Source: Rhizobium grahamii CCGE 502 (GTDB taxonomy: Bacteria > Pseudomonadota > Alphaproteobacteria > Rhizobiales > Rhizobiaceae). Taken from it: a stretch of 64,000 bases of DNA. A model generated the notes under the pieces. It did not search any database. It was given only the letters and a program-made list of their open reading frames with translations, and was not told the origin of the DNA. Made by a program: the position numbers and the translations under genes. Position 1 is the first letter of the stretch. Each line of letters opens with the position of its first letter. The stretch covers positions 62,001 to 126,000 of the forward strand of contig NZ_AEYE02000029.1 of NCBI RefSeq assembly GCF_000298315.2, written 5' to 3'. Shown in pieces: positions 47,815-57,009 of the stretch.

Positions 47815-48768
47815 ATGCACAACTATCTCGACTTCGAAAAGCCGATCTCCGACCTCGAAGGCAAGATCATCGAACTGAAGAAGCTCGCGACCGAAGACGA
47901 GAGCATCGACACGTCAGATGAAATCGGCAGGCTCGAAGTTCGCGTTCGCGAGGCGATGGTCGATATCTATTCGAAGCTCAACGCTTGGCAGAAGACACAG
48001 GTCGCGCGTCATCCGCAGCGACCGCATTTCGTCGACTATGCCAAGACGCTGTTTCAGGAATTCACACCGCTTGCCGGCGACCGAAAGTTTTCCGAGGATG
48101 CCGCGATCCAGGCAGGCCTTGCCCGTTTCCGCGGCCAGCCTGTCGCCGTTCTCGGCCAGGAAAAGGGCAATGACACCAAGAGCCGCCTGAAGCACAACTT
48201 CGGCAGCGCCCGTCCGGAAGGCTACCGCAAGGCAATCCGTGTGCTCGAGATGGCAGATCGCTTTGGTCTCCCCGTCATCACCCTCGTCGATACGGCAGGC
48301 GCCTATCCGGGCGTCGGTGCCGAAGAACGCGGCCAGGCTGAAGCCATCGCCCGTTCGACCGAGATGTGTCTTTCAGTGAAGGTGCCGATCGTCTCCGTCG
48401 TCATCGGCGAAGGCGGCTCGGGTGGCGCCATCGCGATCGCCACCGGCAACCGCGTCTACATGCTCGAGCACGCGATCTACAGCGTCATTTCGCCGGAAGG
48501 TGCAGCCTCGATCCTCTGGCGCGATTCCGCCCGCGCTAGGGAAGCCGCCACCAACATGAAGATCACGTCCGACGACCTGAAGGCGCTAGGCATCATCGAC
48601 GGCATCATCAGCGAGCCGCTCGGCGGCGCGCATCGTGATCCGGACAGCGTGATTGCCGCGACCGGCGATGTCATCGCCAATGCGCTCGGCGAGCTTTCCA
48701 ACCGCACCGGCGAACAGCTCCGCAACGACCGTCGGCAGAAGTTTCTCAACATGGGCCGCAATTTGTAG
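47815..48768 (+). CDS. accA: acetyl-CoA carboxylase carboxyltransferase subunit alpha
   Basis: A 317-residue subunit of the carboxyltransferase that makes malonyl-CoA for fatty-acid synthesis, partner of AccD. Family segments are [18 protein letters not shown] at the N-terminus, KPSSHRPHLDY-like [42 protein letters not shown], and the oxyanion-forming [13 protein letters not shown]. Length is normal. It follows xerD, the usual rhizobial order. Confidence 0.97.
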   Translation: MHNYLDFEKPISDLEGKIIELKKLATEDESIDTSDEIGRLEVRVREAMVDIYSKLNAWQKTQVARHPQRPHFVDYAKTLFQEFTPLAGDRKFSEDAAIQAGLARFRGQPVAVLGQEKGNDTKSRLKHNFGSARPEGYRKAIRVLEMADRFGLPVITLVDTAGAYPGVGAEERGQAEAIARSTEMCLSVKVPIVSVVIGEGGSGGAIAIATGNRVYMLEHAIYSVISPEGAASILWRDSARAREAATNMKITSDDLKALGIIDGIISEPLGGAHRDPDSVIAATGDVIANALGELSNRTGEQLRNDRRQKFLNMGRNL

Positions 48769-48958
48769 TGCACAAGCGCGCGGCTGCGCTGTGAATGAGG
48801 CCAAACCTTGGCCACAATAATGTTATCAGTAACATTCCTACTTGCGGGGGACGCGAGCGCGCTTCATAGGCTGCTAAGAGTTTGTGAACCATAGTCAGCC
48901 TATGATTCGCTCCGCGCTCGTTGAGGCCGGGCTGCATACTGTTGATGGGCTATTTTGA

Positions 48959-50182
48959 ATGCGCATTCGTCATTTTGCATATGTTTCCCTGATGGCGCTG
49001 GCTCTGGCCGGCTGCAACGATGCATTGGAAACCGCCCAGGTCGATCTTTCAAAGGTCAAGAACAAGGTGGAGCAGCCGCTCCCGCCGAAGATCCTGTCCG
49101 AAATGTCGGCCAAGGGGATGCAACGCAATTCGCCGATCATGATCCGCATCTTCAAGGAAGAAGGCGCGCTGGAGATCTGGAAGGCGAAGACCGACAATCG
49201 CTTCGACAAGATCGCCGACTACAAGATCTGCGCCTGGTCCGGTCGCCTCGGTCCGAAGGTGAAAGAGGGTGACCGGCAGGCGCCGGAAGGCTTCTACGAG
49301 CTGACGCGCGCCAACCTGAATCCGAATTCGAAGTATTATCTGGCGATCAATACCGGCTTTCCGAACCGCTACGACGCTATCAATGGCCGCAGCGGCACCA
49401 ATCTAATGATCCATGGCGCCTGCTCGTCGTCGGGCTGCTACTCGATGACCGACCAGCAGGTGCTCGAGATCTACGCCTTCGCCCGTGACGCCTTTTCCGG
49501 CGGCCAGTCGACAGTGCAGCTTCAAGCCTTCCCCTTCCGCATGACGGCGGAAAACATGGTCCGGCATCGCTTGAACTCGAATATCGAATTCTGGAATATG
49601 CTGAAGGTCGGCTACGACAACTTCGAGGTCACCAAGCGTCCTCCGGAAGTGAACGTCTGCGAGAAGAAGTACGTCTTCAACCAGCAGGCAACCGGCAACG
49701 GCTCCTTCAGTCCAGCCGGCGCATGCCCGGCGATGTCGACGCCGCCGGCACTGACCGCTGCCCTTGCCTCCTACGGCAAGACCTATGACGCCGACTACGC
49801 CAAGGCCGTAAAGAAATACGACGGCATGGCTTGGTACGACCCGAGCGAAGCCGAACGCAAGGCGGTGGTCGCAAAGCTCAGGAAGGGTCGCGAGTTGGCC
49901 TACGCACCGACCGGCACCTCGCTCGAAGCCGGTAAGATGGTCAAGGTCGCGGATCTGGAAGAGATGATGGCTAGCAAGACCGCATCCACCGTCGCCGCCA
50001 ACGCGGCGCCGGGTGCGGCACCAGCAACATCGGAAGCAAAGGCTATTGCCGTCGCTGCTGCTGTTCCGGCCCAGGTTCCAGTCCCCACGCCGAGCCCGCT
50101 CGCCTTCGCGCCGGTGGAGCAGCCTGAGCCTGTCGAAGTCGCCTCAAAGAAGCCGTTCTGGAAGTTCTGGGCCAAGGACTGA
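48959..50182 (+). CDS. L,D-transpeptidase family lipoprotein (YafK-like)
   Basis: A 407-residue protein with a lipoprotein signal (ALALAGC, lipid-modified Cys at residue 20) and an L,D-transpeptidase (YkuD) domain at about residues 60-180. The catalytic motif is IHGACSSSGCYSMT, with His, Ser/Gly context and the nucleophilic Cys. These enzymes make 3-3 crosslinks, attach proteins to peptidoglycan, or cut such links, as the YafK/DpaA branch does. The C-terminal 80 residues are Ala/Pro-rich, ending in an aromatic-basic tail (KKPFWKFWAKD). It precedes tusA by four bases. Confidence 0.9.
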   Translation: MRIRHFAYVSLMALALAGCNDALETAQVDLSKVKNKVEQPLPPKILSEMSAKGMQRNSPIMIRIFKEEGALEIWKAKTDNRFDKIADYKICAWSGRLGPKVKEGDRQAPEGFYELTRANLNPNSKYYLAINTGFPNRYDAINGRSGTNLMIHGACSSSGCYSMTDQQVLEIYAFARDAFSGGQSTVQLQAFPFRMTAENMVRHRLNSNIEFWNMLKVGYDNFEVTKRPPEVNVCEKKYVFNQQATGNGSFSPAGACPAMSTPPALTAALASYGKTYDADYAKAVKKYDGMAWYDPSEAERKAVVAKLRKGRELAYAPTGTSLEAGKMVKVADLEEMMASKTASTVAANAAPGAAPATSEAKAIAVAAAVPAQVPVPTPSPLAFAPVEQPEPVEVASKKPFWKFWAKD

Positions 50183-50186
50183 TGGC

Positions 50187-50411
50187 TTGAGCGCCATTCT
50201 CTACGATCTGCGCGGGCTGAAATGCCCGCTTCCCGTGCTGAAGACACGCCGCAAGATGTCCTCCATGCCGAGCGGCGCATTGATCCAGGTCGAGACGACG
50301 GATCCACTTGCTGGCATCGACATTCCTCATTTCTGCAACGAGGACGGGCACCAGTTGATCGAAGCGGAAAAGACGGACGCTGGCCACCGCTTCCTGATCC
50401 GCAAGGGATAG
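50187..50411 (+). CDS. tusA: sulfurtransferase TusA family protein
   Basis: A 74-residue TusA/SirA-like protein. The active Cys lies in the family motif DLRGLKCPLPVLKTRR (residues 7-22), followed by IQVETTDPLAGIDIPHFCNEDGH. It relays persulfide sulfur, for example to tRNA 2-thiolation or other sulfur pathways. The only start that gives a complete domain is a TTG at 50187, four bases past the upstream stop; a nearby ATG at 50182 is out of frame and stops at once. Confidence 0.88.
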   Translation: MSAILYDLRGLKCPLPVLKTRRKMSSMPSGALIQVETTDPLAGIDIPHFCNEDGHQLIEAEKTDAGHRFLIRKG

Positions 50412-50535
50412 CGCCCGCTATTTTTACGACATGCACCTGCACTTTGCGGTTGAGATCGTGACCGGAAGATGATCCGATGTGGCTGATTTCGCTGAGTCCC
50501 ATCACACACCTCCCGACCTTTGATCCGAGAGGCCC

Positions 50536-52397
50536 ATGTCGATTTCAGATACGATCTATCGCCCCTTCGAGCGGTTAATCCGCCCACTTGACATCCCCTA
50601 CCGGCCGCTCCCCTCCAAGGGGCCGGTAAGGGTGCTCCTGCATTTCATCTCCATGTTTCGCGGCGTGCTGATCGCATTGGCGCTTTCCTCCATCATGTTC
50701 GAGGCCATCAACCTGACCATCATCTGGGGGCTCTCCGTTATCGTCGATGGAGTGACGCATCAGGGCGCCGCCGACTTCCTGCGGAGCGACTGGCCGCTAC
50801 TCACCTTTCTCGGCTTTCTAATCTTTCCGGTGATGCCGGTCGTGTCGTTCGTGCTGAACACCCTTAATTCGCATACGCTCGGTGTCGGCATGCCAGCGGC
50901 CATCCAATGGCAGGGTCACAAGGCGGTAGAGCGACAGGACCTCGCTTTTTTCCATGACCTGTTTGCGGGTCAGGTCTCCTCGCGCCTGCAGCAGGTGGCG
51001 TCGGCCGTCCAGCAGCAAATCATCGCCGCCTTCCAGTCCATTCCGCGTTTCATCTTTCAGATGGTCGGGTCCGTCGTTCTCCTCGGCACGTTGTCCTGGC
51101 AGCTTGCCTTGCCTGTCATCATTTGGATCATGCTCAACGTGATCTTTGCCGCCAAGGTCGTGCCCACCTTTGCCGAGCGTTCCCGCCGCACCGCCAAACA
51201 GCGGAGCCTTGTGGCCGGCGCCATCACCGATCTCTACACCAACATGCAGATGATCAAGCAGTTTGCGGCCGAAGACAGCGAGGCCGGCGCCATCCGCCGT
51301 ATCATCCAGAAGGCCGTGCAGACACAGCACAACGAACAGCGCATCTATCGCAGTTCGGAAGTGACCGTCGTCATTCTCAACTCGGTGCTGTGGATCACCA
51401 TGATGTCGATCGGCTTTTCCGGTCTCGTCAAAGGCTTTCTCACCGTCGGCGAGTTCGTCGCGGCAGTCTACATTCTCCACCGGCTGTCGACGCAGATCTT
51501 CACTTTCCTGCAGATGGGCCAGCAGATCTTCCAGGCGATCGGCACGATCAAGGACGCAATGCCGGTCATGACGACGCCACCCACCATCATCGACCGGCCG
51601 GATGCTAGCAGTCTCGTGGTCGCCCGCGGGGAGATCCGGTTCGAAAACCTCCGCTTCGCCTATAAGGGCGGCAAGCCAGTCATCGACGATCTGTCCCTGA
51701 CTATCCGGCCAGGAGAGAAAGTGGGCTCGTCGGCCTCTCGGGGGCGGGCAAGACAACGCTCGCCAACCTGCTGCTGCGCTTCTACGACATCGGGGGCGGC
51801 GCGATCCTGATCGACGGACAGGATATCCGCGCCGTCACACAGGCAAGCCTTCGCCGCGCGATCGGCGTCATCGCGCAGGACGTGGCGCTGCTGCATCGCT
51901 CAGTCGGCGACAACATCCGCTACGGGCGCCCGGAGGCGACGCAGGCGGAGATCGAACAGGTCGCGAGGATGGCGAGCGCCGACGCCTTCATCGCCGACCT
52001 CGCCGACGGCGAAGGCCGAAAGGGCTATGAGGCCTTCGTCGGTGACCGCGGCATCAAGCTCTCCGGCGGCCAGCGCCAGCGCGTCGCCATAGCCCGTGTT
52101 CTCCTGAAGAACGCGCCAATCCTGGTGCTCGACGAAGCAACTTCCGCCCTGGACAGCGAGTCCGAGGCAGCCATTCAGCAAAGGCTCGATCTGGTGATGC
52201 AGGGAAAGACGGTGATCGCGATCGCCCACCGCCTATCGACCATCGCCAGTATGGACCGGATCGTCGTGCTCGATCACGGGCGCATCGTGGAGGAAGGCAG
52301 GCCGGAGCTGCTGGTCGAGCAAGATGGCCTGTTTGCCCGGCTATGGAAGCGCCAGACCGGCGGCTTCATTCCGGAGGAAATCGACGACCCAAATTGA
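50536..52397 (+). pseudogene. ABC transporter permease/ATPase with a frameshift in Walker A
   Basis: One reading frame (50536-51810) encodes the six-helix membrane domain of an exporter half-transporter (about residues 35-330) and the start of the nucleotide-binding domain up to IRPGEKVG. It then goes out of frame exactly where Walker A should be. The rest of the domain continues in another frame to 52397: after GTGGGC at 51721-51726 the next codons read VGLSGAGKTT only if one base is added. That frame carries LSGGQRQRVAIARVLL and Walker B ILVLDEATSALD. Restoring one base gives about 620 residues, a normal length. As it stands, the product ends at 424 residues and cannot hydrolyse ATP. Either the gene is recently inactivated or there is an assembly error. 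Confidence 0.88.
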
Positions 52398-52444
52398 CCA
52401 AGAGCTCATTTAGTGTCCGCAAGGCAGATGAAGCGGACCGCCGA

Positions 52445-53614
52445 CTAGAATCGCATGCCCGGCACGGCGAGCGGATTGTCGTTCAACGCCGTCCGATCCG
52501 GCGTATCGATGCGCGGCTTGCCAAGAAACGCATCGAACAGATCCTTGACGAAGGCTTCCGGCAGATCCTTGGTAATCAAGACCATGCGCGTGCGCCGGTC
52601 CTGAGGGTCCGGCCAGGCCGGCAGCCGCGACGGCGGGTGGAAGATGCTCTGCACGCCGTGAAGCACCAGCGGGCGATCCGGACGGTCCGATACCGCAACG
52701 ATCGCCTTCATCCGCAGCAGCTTCTCGCCGTGCGCGGACCGCAGGAGATCGATGAACATGTCAAGCGCCATGGGGTCAATCGGCTTGTCCTCGACGATCG
52801 AGAAGGATCGGATCGAGGCATCGTGGCGGTTCAGATCATGCGGATCCTGGTGGTCGTGTCCGTGATGATGATGGTGGTGGTGATGGTTTCCGTCGGCACC
52901 ATGGTGATGGTGGTCATGGTGGTGGTGCAGGTCGTGGGCATCCTCGTCCCGCAGCCAGCGGCCCACGTCGGCAATCTTGCTCTCTGGGTCATAGAGGCCG
53001 TTGACAAGTAGGCTTGCCCTGCCCGCCTCGGCGCCATCGGCATCCATCAGTGCCGCGCGCGGATTTAGCACGGTGAGGCGCGCTTCCAGCGCGCGCAATG
53101 CCTCCTGCGACGCCATGGCCTGCTTCGAGAGAACCAGCCGATCGGCAACCGCGACCTGCTTCACCGCCTCCTCGTGATTGTCGAGGGTCTGCGAACCGTT
53201 GACCGCATCGACCACCGTCACAATGCCATCGAGGTCGAAATTGGTAGCGATGACAGGGTTGCCCATGATCGCCTGCATGACCGGTGCCGGATCAGCCAAC
53301 CCTGTGGTCTCGATGACGACACGCTTCACCGGCTTGACCCGGCCGGTCTGCACCGCATCCATCAGATTTGCCAGGGTATCGACCAGCTCGCCGCGCACGG
53401 TGCAGCAAAGGCAGCCATCTGACAGTTCGATGATCGCGTCGCCGGAGCTTTCCACCAGCAGATGATCGATGCCAACATCCCCGAACTCGTTGATGATGAC
53501 GGCAGCGTCCTTCATCGCCGGATCCTTGAGGATACGGTTCAGCAGCGTCGATTTGCCGGCGCCAAGAAAGCCGGTCAGGATGGTGACCGGGATGCGATTG
53601 GAAGCAGCGCTCAT
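52445..53614 (-). CDS. COG0523 (CobW/ZNG1-like) GTP-dependent metallochaperone
   Basis: A 389-residue G3E GTPase. The P-loop GFLGAGKST is at residues 15-23, the metal-binding GCLCC at 67-71, and a C-terminal CobW_C domain (about 270-365) is present. An extensive His/Asp stretch (227-264), with runs of up to eight His, points to Zn2+ handling rather than B12, as in zinc-starvation members. The usual NKxD guanine-specificity motif appears as SKQA near residue 164, without the Asp, which is unusual. It lies 12 bases after the DD-carboxypeptidase gene in one operon, so zinc delivery to a cell-wall enzyme is conceivable but speculative. Confidence 0.9.
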   Translation of the reverse strand: MSAASNRIPVTILTGFLGAGKSTLLNRILKDPAMKDAAVIINEFGDVGIDHLLVESSGDAIIELSDGCLCCTVRGELVDTLANLMDAVQTGRVKPVKRVVIETTGLADPAPVMQAIMGNPVIATNFDLDGIVTVVDAVNGSQTLDNHEEAVKQVAVADRLVLSKQAMASQEALRALEARLTVLNPRAALMDADGAEAGRASLLVNGLYDPESKIADVGRWLRDEDAHDLHHHHDHHHHGADGNHHHHHHHHGHDHQDPHDLNRHDASIRSFSIVEDKPIDPMALDMFIDLLRSAHGEKLLRMKAIVAVSDRPDRPLVLHGVQSIFHPPSRLPAWPDPQDRRTRMVLITKDLPEAFVKDLFDAFLGKPRIDTPDRTALNDNPLAVPGMRF

Positions 53615-53626
53615 CGCGAATTGACC

Positions 53627-54754
53627 TTAGAAGGAGGTGGCAGGACGCGGCAGCGGCACCGGCACGTTGGCAATCGTGCCTGCAGTCTCGGCGGTTGCCA
53701 GCTTGTCGGGCTGCGGCTCGTTCTGACCTGGAATGAGGCCCGCAAAGACGAAGTTCGGCTCGTGGTCCATTTCCTGGATGTAAGGCGACTGAACCTTCAT
53801 GCGACCGACTTCATCGCGCGTTTCACTGCGGACCTTGGCGCCCTTGGCGCTGCAGATATCGGCGGTGATATCCGTGACCTGGTCCTGGCCAGGTCCGTAG
53901 GGTTGCAGGGAAGAGAGCGTATCGGGGGCGGAAAATTGCGAGGTGAAGCCCTTCTGCAGCAAGTCAGCGGACGCATCCGCGCGAGCGGCCAGGCTATCGG
54001 TGCCGAGCACGACGGAGATCAAGGTACGGCCGTTGCGCGTCGCCGAAGCAATCTGGTTGAACCCCGAAGCACAGATGAAGCCCGTTTTCATGCCGTCGGC
54101 GCCGGCGAAACGTCCAATCAGGACGTTGATGCTCGGTACGTTCTTCGTGCCGGTCGTAATGCCCTCAAGCGAGAAGTATCCGGCATATTGCGGGAAGTCA
54201 CGGCGCAGCGCCACGGAAAGAACCGCAAGATCGCGCGCCGTCGTGTACTGGCCCTTGCCGGGCAGTCCATTCGGATTGACGAAATGCGAATCGTTCATGC
54301 CAAGCTTCGCGGCCTCGGCATTCATCTTCAAGACGAAGGCTTCCTGCGTGCCGCCAACGGCCTCGGCAACCGCAACCGCGATGTCATTTGCGGATTTGAC
54401 CATCAGGATCTTCAGCGCGCTGTCGAGCGTCAGCTTTTGTCCCGGCTTGAAATACATCTTCGCTGGCGGCTGGGCTGCAGCTCGCTTGCTCATCACGATG
54501 GGGGTATCGAGGCTGATCTGGCCGGCGCGAACCGCATCAAAGACCGTGTAAACCGTCATCAGCTTGGTGAGCGACGCCGGATACCATTTGCGGAAAGCCT
54601 CGTCATGCTCCAGCACGCGGCCGCTCTGCACGTCGACTAGGATGTGCGGGTTCGCATAAGCCTGCGCGGAAGCCGAGAGAGCGATGGCGGCTGCGGAAGC
54701 TGCGATTGAAAGCGGCCGCAGGGCGGCAAGCAAACGATTCTGGCGCGTCGACAC
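53627..54754 (-). CDS. dacC: D-alanyl-D-alanine carboxypeptidase (PBP5/6-type)
   Basis: A 375-residue low-molecular-weight penicillin-binding protein with a signal peptide (LSIAASAAAIALSASAQAYA). The serine peptidase triad is complete: SLTK (Ser61-Lys64), SAND near 120 and KTG in MKTGF near 205. It removes the terminal D-Ala from peptidoglycan pentapeptides in the periplasm. The C-terminal region is shorter than in E. coli DacA and lacks an obvious amphipathic anchor. The symbol dacC is by analogy with Sinorhizobium naming. It is transcribed with the COG0523 GTPase. Confidence 0.9.
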   Translation of the reverse strand: MSTRQNRLLAALRPLSIAASAAAIALSASAQAYANPHILVDVQSGRVLEHDEAFRKWYPASLTKLMTVYTVFDAVRAGQISLDTPIVMSKRAAAQPPAKMYFKPGQKLTLDSALKILMVKSANDIAVAVAEAVGGTQEAFVLKMNAEAAKLGMNDSHFVNPNGLPGKGQYTTARDLAVLSVALRRDFPQYAGYFSLEGITTGTKNVPSINVLIGRFAGADGMKTGFICASGFNQIASATRNGRTLISVVLGTDSLAARADASADLLQKGFTSQFSAPDTLSSLQPYGPGQDQVTDITADICSAKGAKVRSETRDEVGRMKVQSPYIQEMDHEPNFVFAGLIPGQNEPQPDKLATAETAGTIANVPVPLPRPATSF

Positions 54755-54911
54755 GGTTCGTCCTTAAAGATGTCCGGAAGTCTCGAAAGTTTCCCCTATT
54801 TAACGTATATGGCCATGACATGGCAAAGGGCCTTGATTAAGTTATTTCTGCGGCATCGTGTCTCCGCGACCCGGTTCCGTCCCCGTTTCGATTTCACGAC
54901 AGGAAGCTGAC

Positions 54912-56075
54912 ATGCCGATTTTGAACAGAGCCGCCGAACTTCAGGACGAGGTAACAGAGTGGCGCCGGCATATTCATGCGCGCCCGGAGCTTCTCTTCGC
55001 CGTCGAGAACACCGCCGCCTTCGTGGCCGAGAAACTCAAGGAATTCGGTGTCGACGAGATCGTCACCGGGCTCGGCAGAACGGGCGTCGTCGGCCTGATC
55101 AAGGGCAAGGGCGAAGGCAGCCGCACGATCGGCCTGCGCGCCGATATGGACGCGTTGCCGCTGACCGAAATCAGCGGCAAACCCTGGGCTTCGACCACGC
55201 CCGGCAAGATGCACGCCTGCGGCCATGATGGCCACACCGCCATGCTGCTCGGTGCGGCGAAGTATCTGGCTGAAACGCGCAACTTCAACGGCAATATCGC
55301 GGTCATCTTCCAGCCGGCCGAAGAGGGCGGCGGCGGCGGCAACCTGATGGTCAAGGACGGCATGATGGAGCGCTTCGGCATCGAAGAAGTCTACGGAATG
55401 CACAATCTTCCGGGTCTTCCGGTCGGACACTTTGCCATCCGCAGCGGCGCGATCATGGCCGCAACCGATGAATTCACCATCACCATCAAGGGCCGTGGCG
55501 GCCATGCGGCTCAGCCGCACCGCACGATCGATCCGATCGCCATCGGCGCCCAGGTCGTCAGCAACCTGCAGCTCATCGCCTCCCGCAATGTCGATCCGTT
55601 GCGCTCGATCGTGGTTTCGGTCACCAAGTTCAACGCGGGCTTCGCGCACAACGTCATCCCGAACGACGCAACGATCGCCGGCACCGTGCGCACGCTCGAC
55701 GAAGAGGTGCGCGATCTTGCCGAAACCCGATTGAAGCAGGTCGTCAACGGACTCGTTGCCGCTCACGGCGCCGAAGTCGATATCAATTTCAACCGGAACT
55801 ACCCCGTCACTTACAATCACGCGACGGAAACCGGACACGCCGTCCGTATCGCCGGTGAGATTGCCGGCACAGGCAACGTAAACGCCGAAATCGACCCGCT
55901 GATGGGCGGCGAGGATTTCTCCTACATGCTGAACGCCCGCCCCGGCGCCTTCATCTTCATCGGCAATGGCGATACGGCGGGCCTGCACAACCCCGCCTAC
56001 GATTTCAACGATGAAACCATCGCCCACGGCATTTCCTACTGGGTGCGGCTCGCTGAACAGCGCCTCGGCGACTGA
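54912..56075 (+). CDS. M20 family amidohydrolase (hippurate hydrolase type)
   Basis: A 387-residue zinc hydrolase of the M20D family, as HipO or IAA-amino acid hydrolases. The metal-binding Cys/His pattern is visible: GLRADMDALPL, HACGHDGHTAMLLG near residue 100, FQPAEEGGGGG, the bridging MGGEDFSYML, and a His in YGMHNLPGLP. The typical two-domain length is met. It cleaves N-acyl amino acids; the exact substrate is unknown. The start at 54912 (MPILNRAAELQDEV) has AGGAAGC upstream. It is divergent from dacC. Confidence 0.92.
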   Translation: MPILNRAAELQDEVTEWRRHIHARPELLFAVENTAAFVAEKLKEFGVDEIVTGLGRTGVVGLIKGKGEGSRTIGLRADMDALPLTEISGKPWASTTPGKMHACGHDGHTAMLLGAAKYLAETRNFNGNIAVIFQPAEEGGGGGNLMVKDGMMERFGIEEVYGMHNLPGLPVGHFAIRSGAIMAATDEFTITIKGRGGHAAQPHRTIDPIAIGAQVVSNLQLIASRNVDPLRSIVVSVTKFNAGFAHNVIPNDATIAGTVRTLDEEVRDLAETRLKQVVNGLVAAHGAEVDINFNRNYPVTYNHATETGHAVRIAGEIAGTGNVNAEIDPLMGGEDFSYMLNARPGAFIFIGNGDTAGLHNPAYDFNDETIAHGISYWVRLAEQRLGD

Positions 56076-56104
56076 AATTCACTTCATCAGACACATGCAA
56101 AAGA

Positions 56105-56128
56105 GCTTGGCTTCCGGCCAAGCCTTTT
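56105..56128 (+). terminator. intrinsic terminator after the amidohydrolase gene
   Basis: GCTTGGC (56105-56111) pairs with GCCAAGC (56117-56123) around TTCCG, followed by CTTTTG. It lies 30 bases after the stop and just before the tRNA gene. Confidence 0.65.
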
Positions 56129-56147
56129 GTATGCATGACGCTCAAGT

Positions 56148-56224
56148 GGTCCCGTAGCTCAGCAGGATAGAGCACCAGATTCCTAATCTGGGGGTCACGC
56201 GTTCGAATCGCGTCGGGATCACCA
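56148..56224 (+). tRNA. tRNA-Arg (anticodon CCT)
   Basis: A 77-base tRNA with CCA encoded. The acceptor stem GGTCCCG pairs with CGGGATC (one G-U), the D-arm is GCTC/GAGC, the anticodon stem-loop CCAGA-TTCCTAA-TCTGG carries anticodon CCT, and the T-arm is GCGTTCGAATCGC type (CGCG-TTCGAAT-CGCG). It decodes AGG. Everything to its right looks phage-derived, so its 3' half is very likely the attachment core. Confidence 0.95.
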
Positions 56225-56526
56225 ATATTTTCAAGGATATAGCCTGAATTTTCACTCCGCACTCGTGCGCCATCGCTTTACCAATTTTACCAGCATTTAC
56301 AGTCATTGCTGTGAGTTAGCGGGGATTCGGTGGCGCATGATTGGCGCACGGTGGCTCACAGGACTGCCTTCCCTTAGGGCCTTTTGCAGCTGAAGCATTG
56401 GCTCTTGGCAGACAGTTGCACCTGCGGGAGCACCGAGGCCCCTCTACCGGAAATTGTTTCTTCTTATTGATACAGTGTCGCTAAGCACCTAAATAGATTG
56501 CGCAAACGGAAGGGGGCGCATCGCGA
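56225..56526. other. prophage attachment-region, no gene; three TGGCGCA boxes
   Basis: No gene is supportable in these 302 bases. The heptamer TGGCGCA occurs three times close to the tRNA: inverted at 56266-56272 and direct at 56331-56337 and 56342-56348, each within a fuller NTGGCGCAYG. Such short repeats near a tRNA 3' end suit arm-type integrase sites of a tyrosine-recombinase prophage. No integrase lies on this side, so it should be at the distal end of the element. Confidence 0.45.
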
Positions 56527-56997
56527 ATGGTCGACGAGGGCGGACACAATTTCAAAAGGCTACGAGATAAAATCCTTGCCCGAAGCCAGGCACAGGATTG
56601 GGATCTAGCAAAAAAAGAATGGAAACTCGTCGGTATATATGAGGCCGATGAGCCGGACACCTGCTTGTGCGGTCATACCCCCATCATCGAGGTTTGCGTT
56701 TTGGCCAACACACTAAATGGCAGCAGGGTCGAAGTCGGCAACCGATGTGTAAAGCGGTTCCTAGGACTGAGGTCGGACCTCATATTTGCCGGGCTCAAGC
56801 GGATCAGAGAAGACTCTTCAAAGAGCCTAAACGCAGATGCCACAGTCTTCTTTTACGAGAAGGGCGTGATTACACCGTGGGAATACAAGTTTCAAAGCGA
56901 CACAATGCTCAAGCGGGTACTTTCCGGCAAGCAGCTGCAAACGCGGCAAAATATCAACCGGAAAGTCCTTGATCACCTAAGCCGGCGCGGGATTTGA
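56527..56997 (+). CDS. unknown prophage cargo protein with Cys motif
   Basis: A 156-residue soluble protein with AAGGGGG upstream of the ATG. The central part contains TCLCGHTPIIEVCVLANTLNG, then VEVGNRCVKRFLGL: four Cys and one His spaced like a small zinc-binding domain (CxCGH-x7-C and NxC). The C-terminal 50 residues are basic (TMLKRVLSGKQLQTRQNINRKVLDHL). I do not recognise a named family. Codon use is more AT-rich than the core genes, consistent with a prophage passenger (moron). It is convergent with the XRE-ImmA/IrrE gene. Confidence 0.75.
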   Translation: MVDEGGHNFKRLRDKILARSQAQDWDLAKKEWKLVGIYEADEPDTCLCGHTPIIEVCVLANTLNGSRVEVGNRCVKRFLGLRSDLIFAGLKRIREDSSKSLNADATVFFYEKGVITPWEYKFQSDTMLKRVLSGKQLQTRQNINRKVLDHLSRRGI

Positions 56998-57009
56998 AAT
57001 CCCGTGATA

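Noticed and set aside
56005-56262. Minus-strand frame of 85 codons across the tRNA gene (contains DPDAIRTRDPQIRN)
   Set aside because: It is the well-known artefact of reading the antisense strand of a tRNA-Arg gene; no ribosome binding site and no real homologues.
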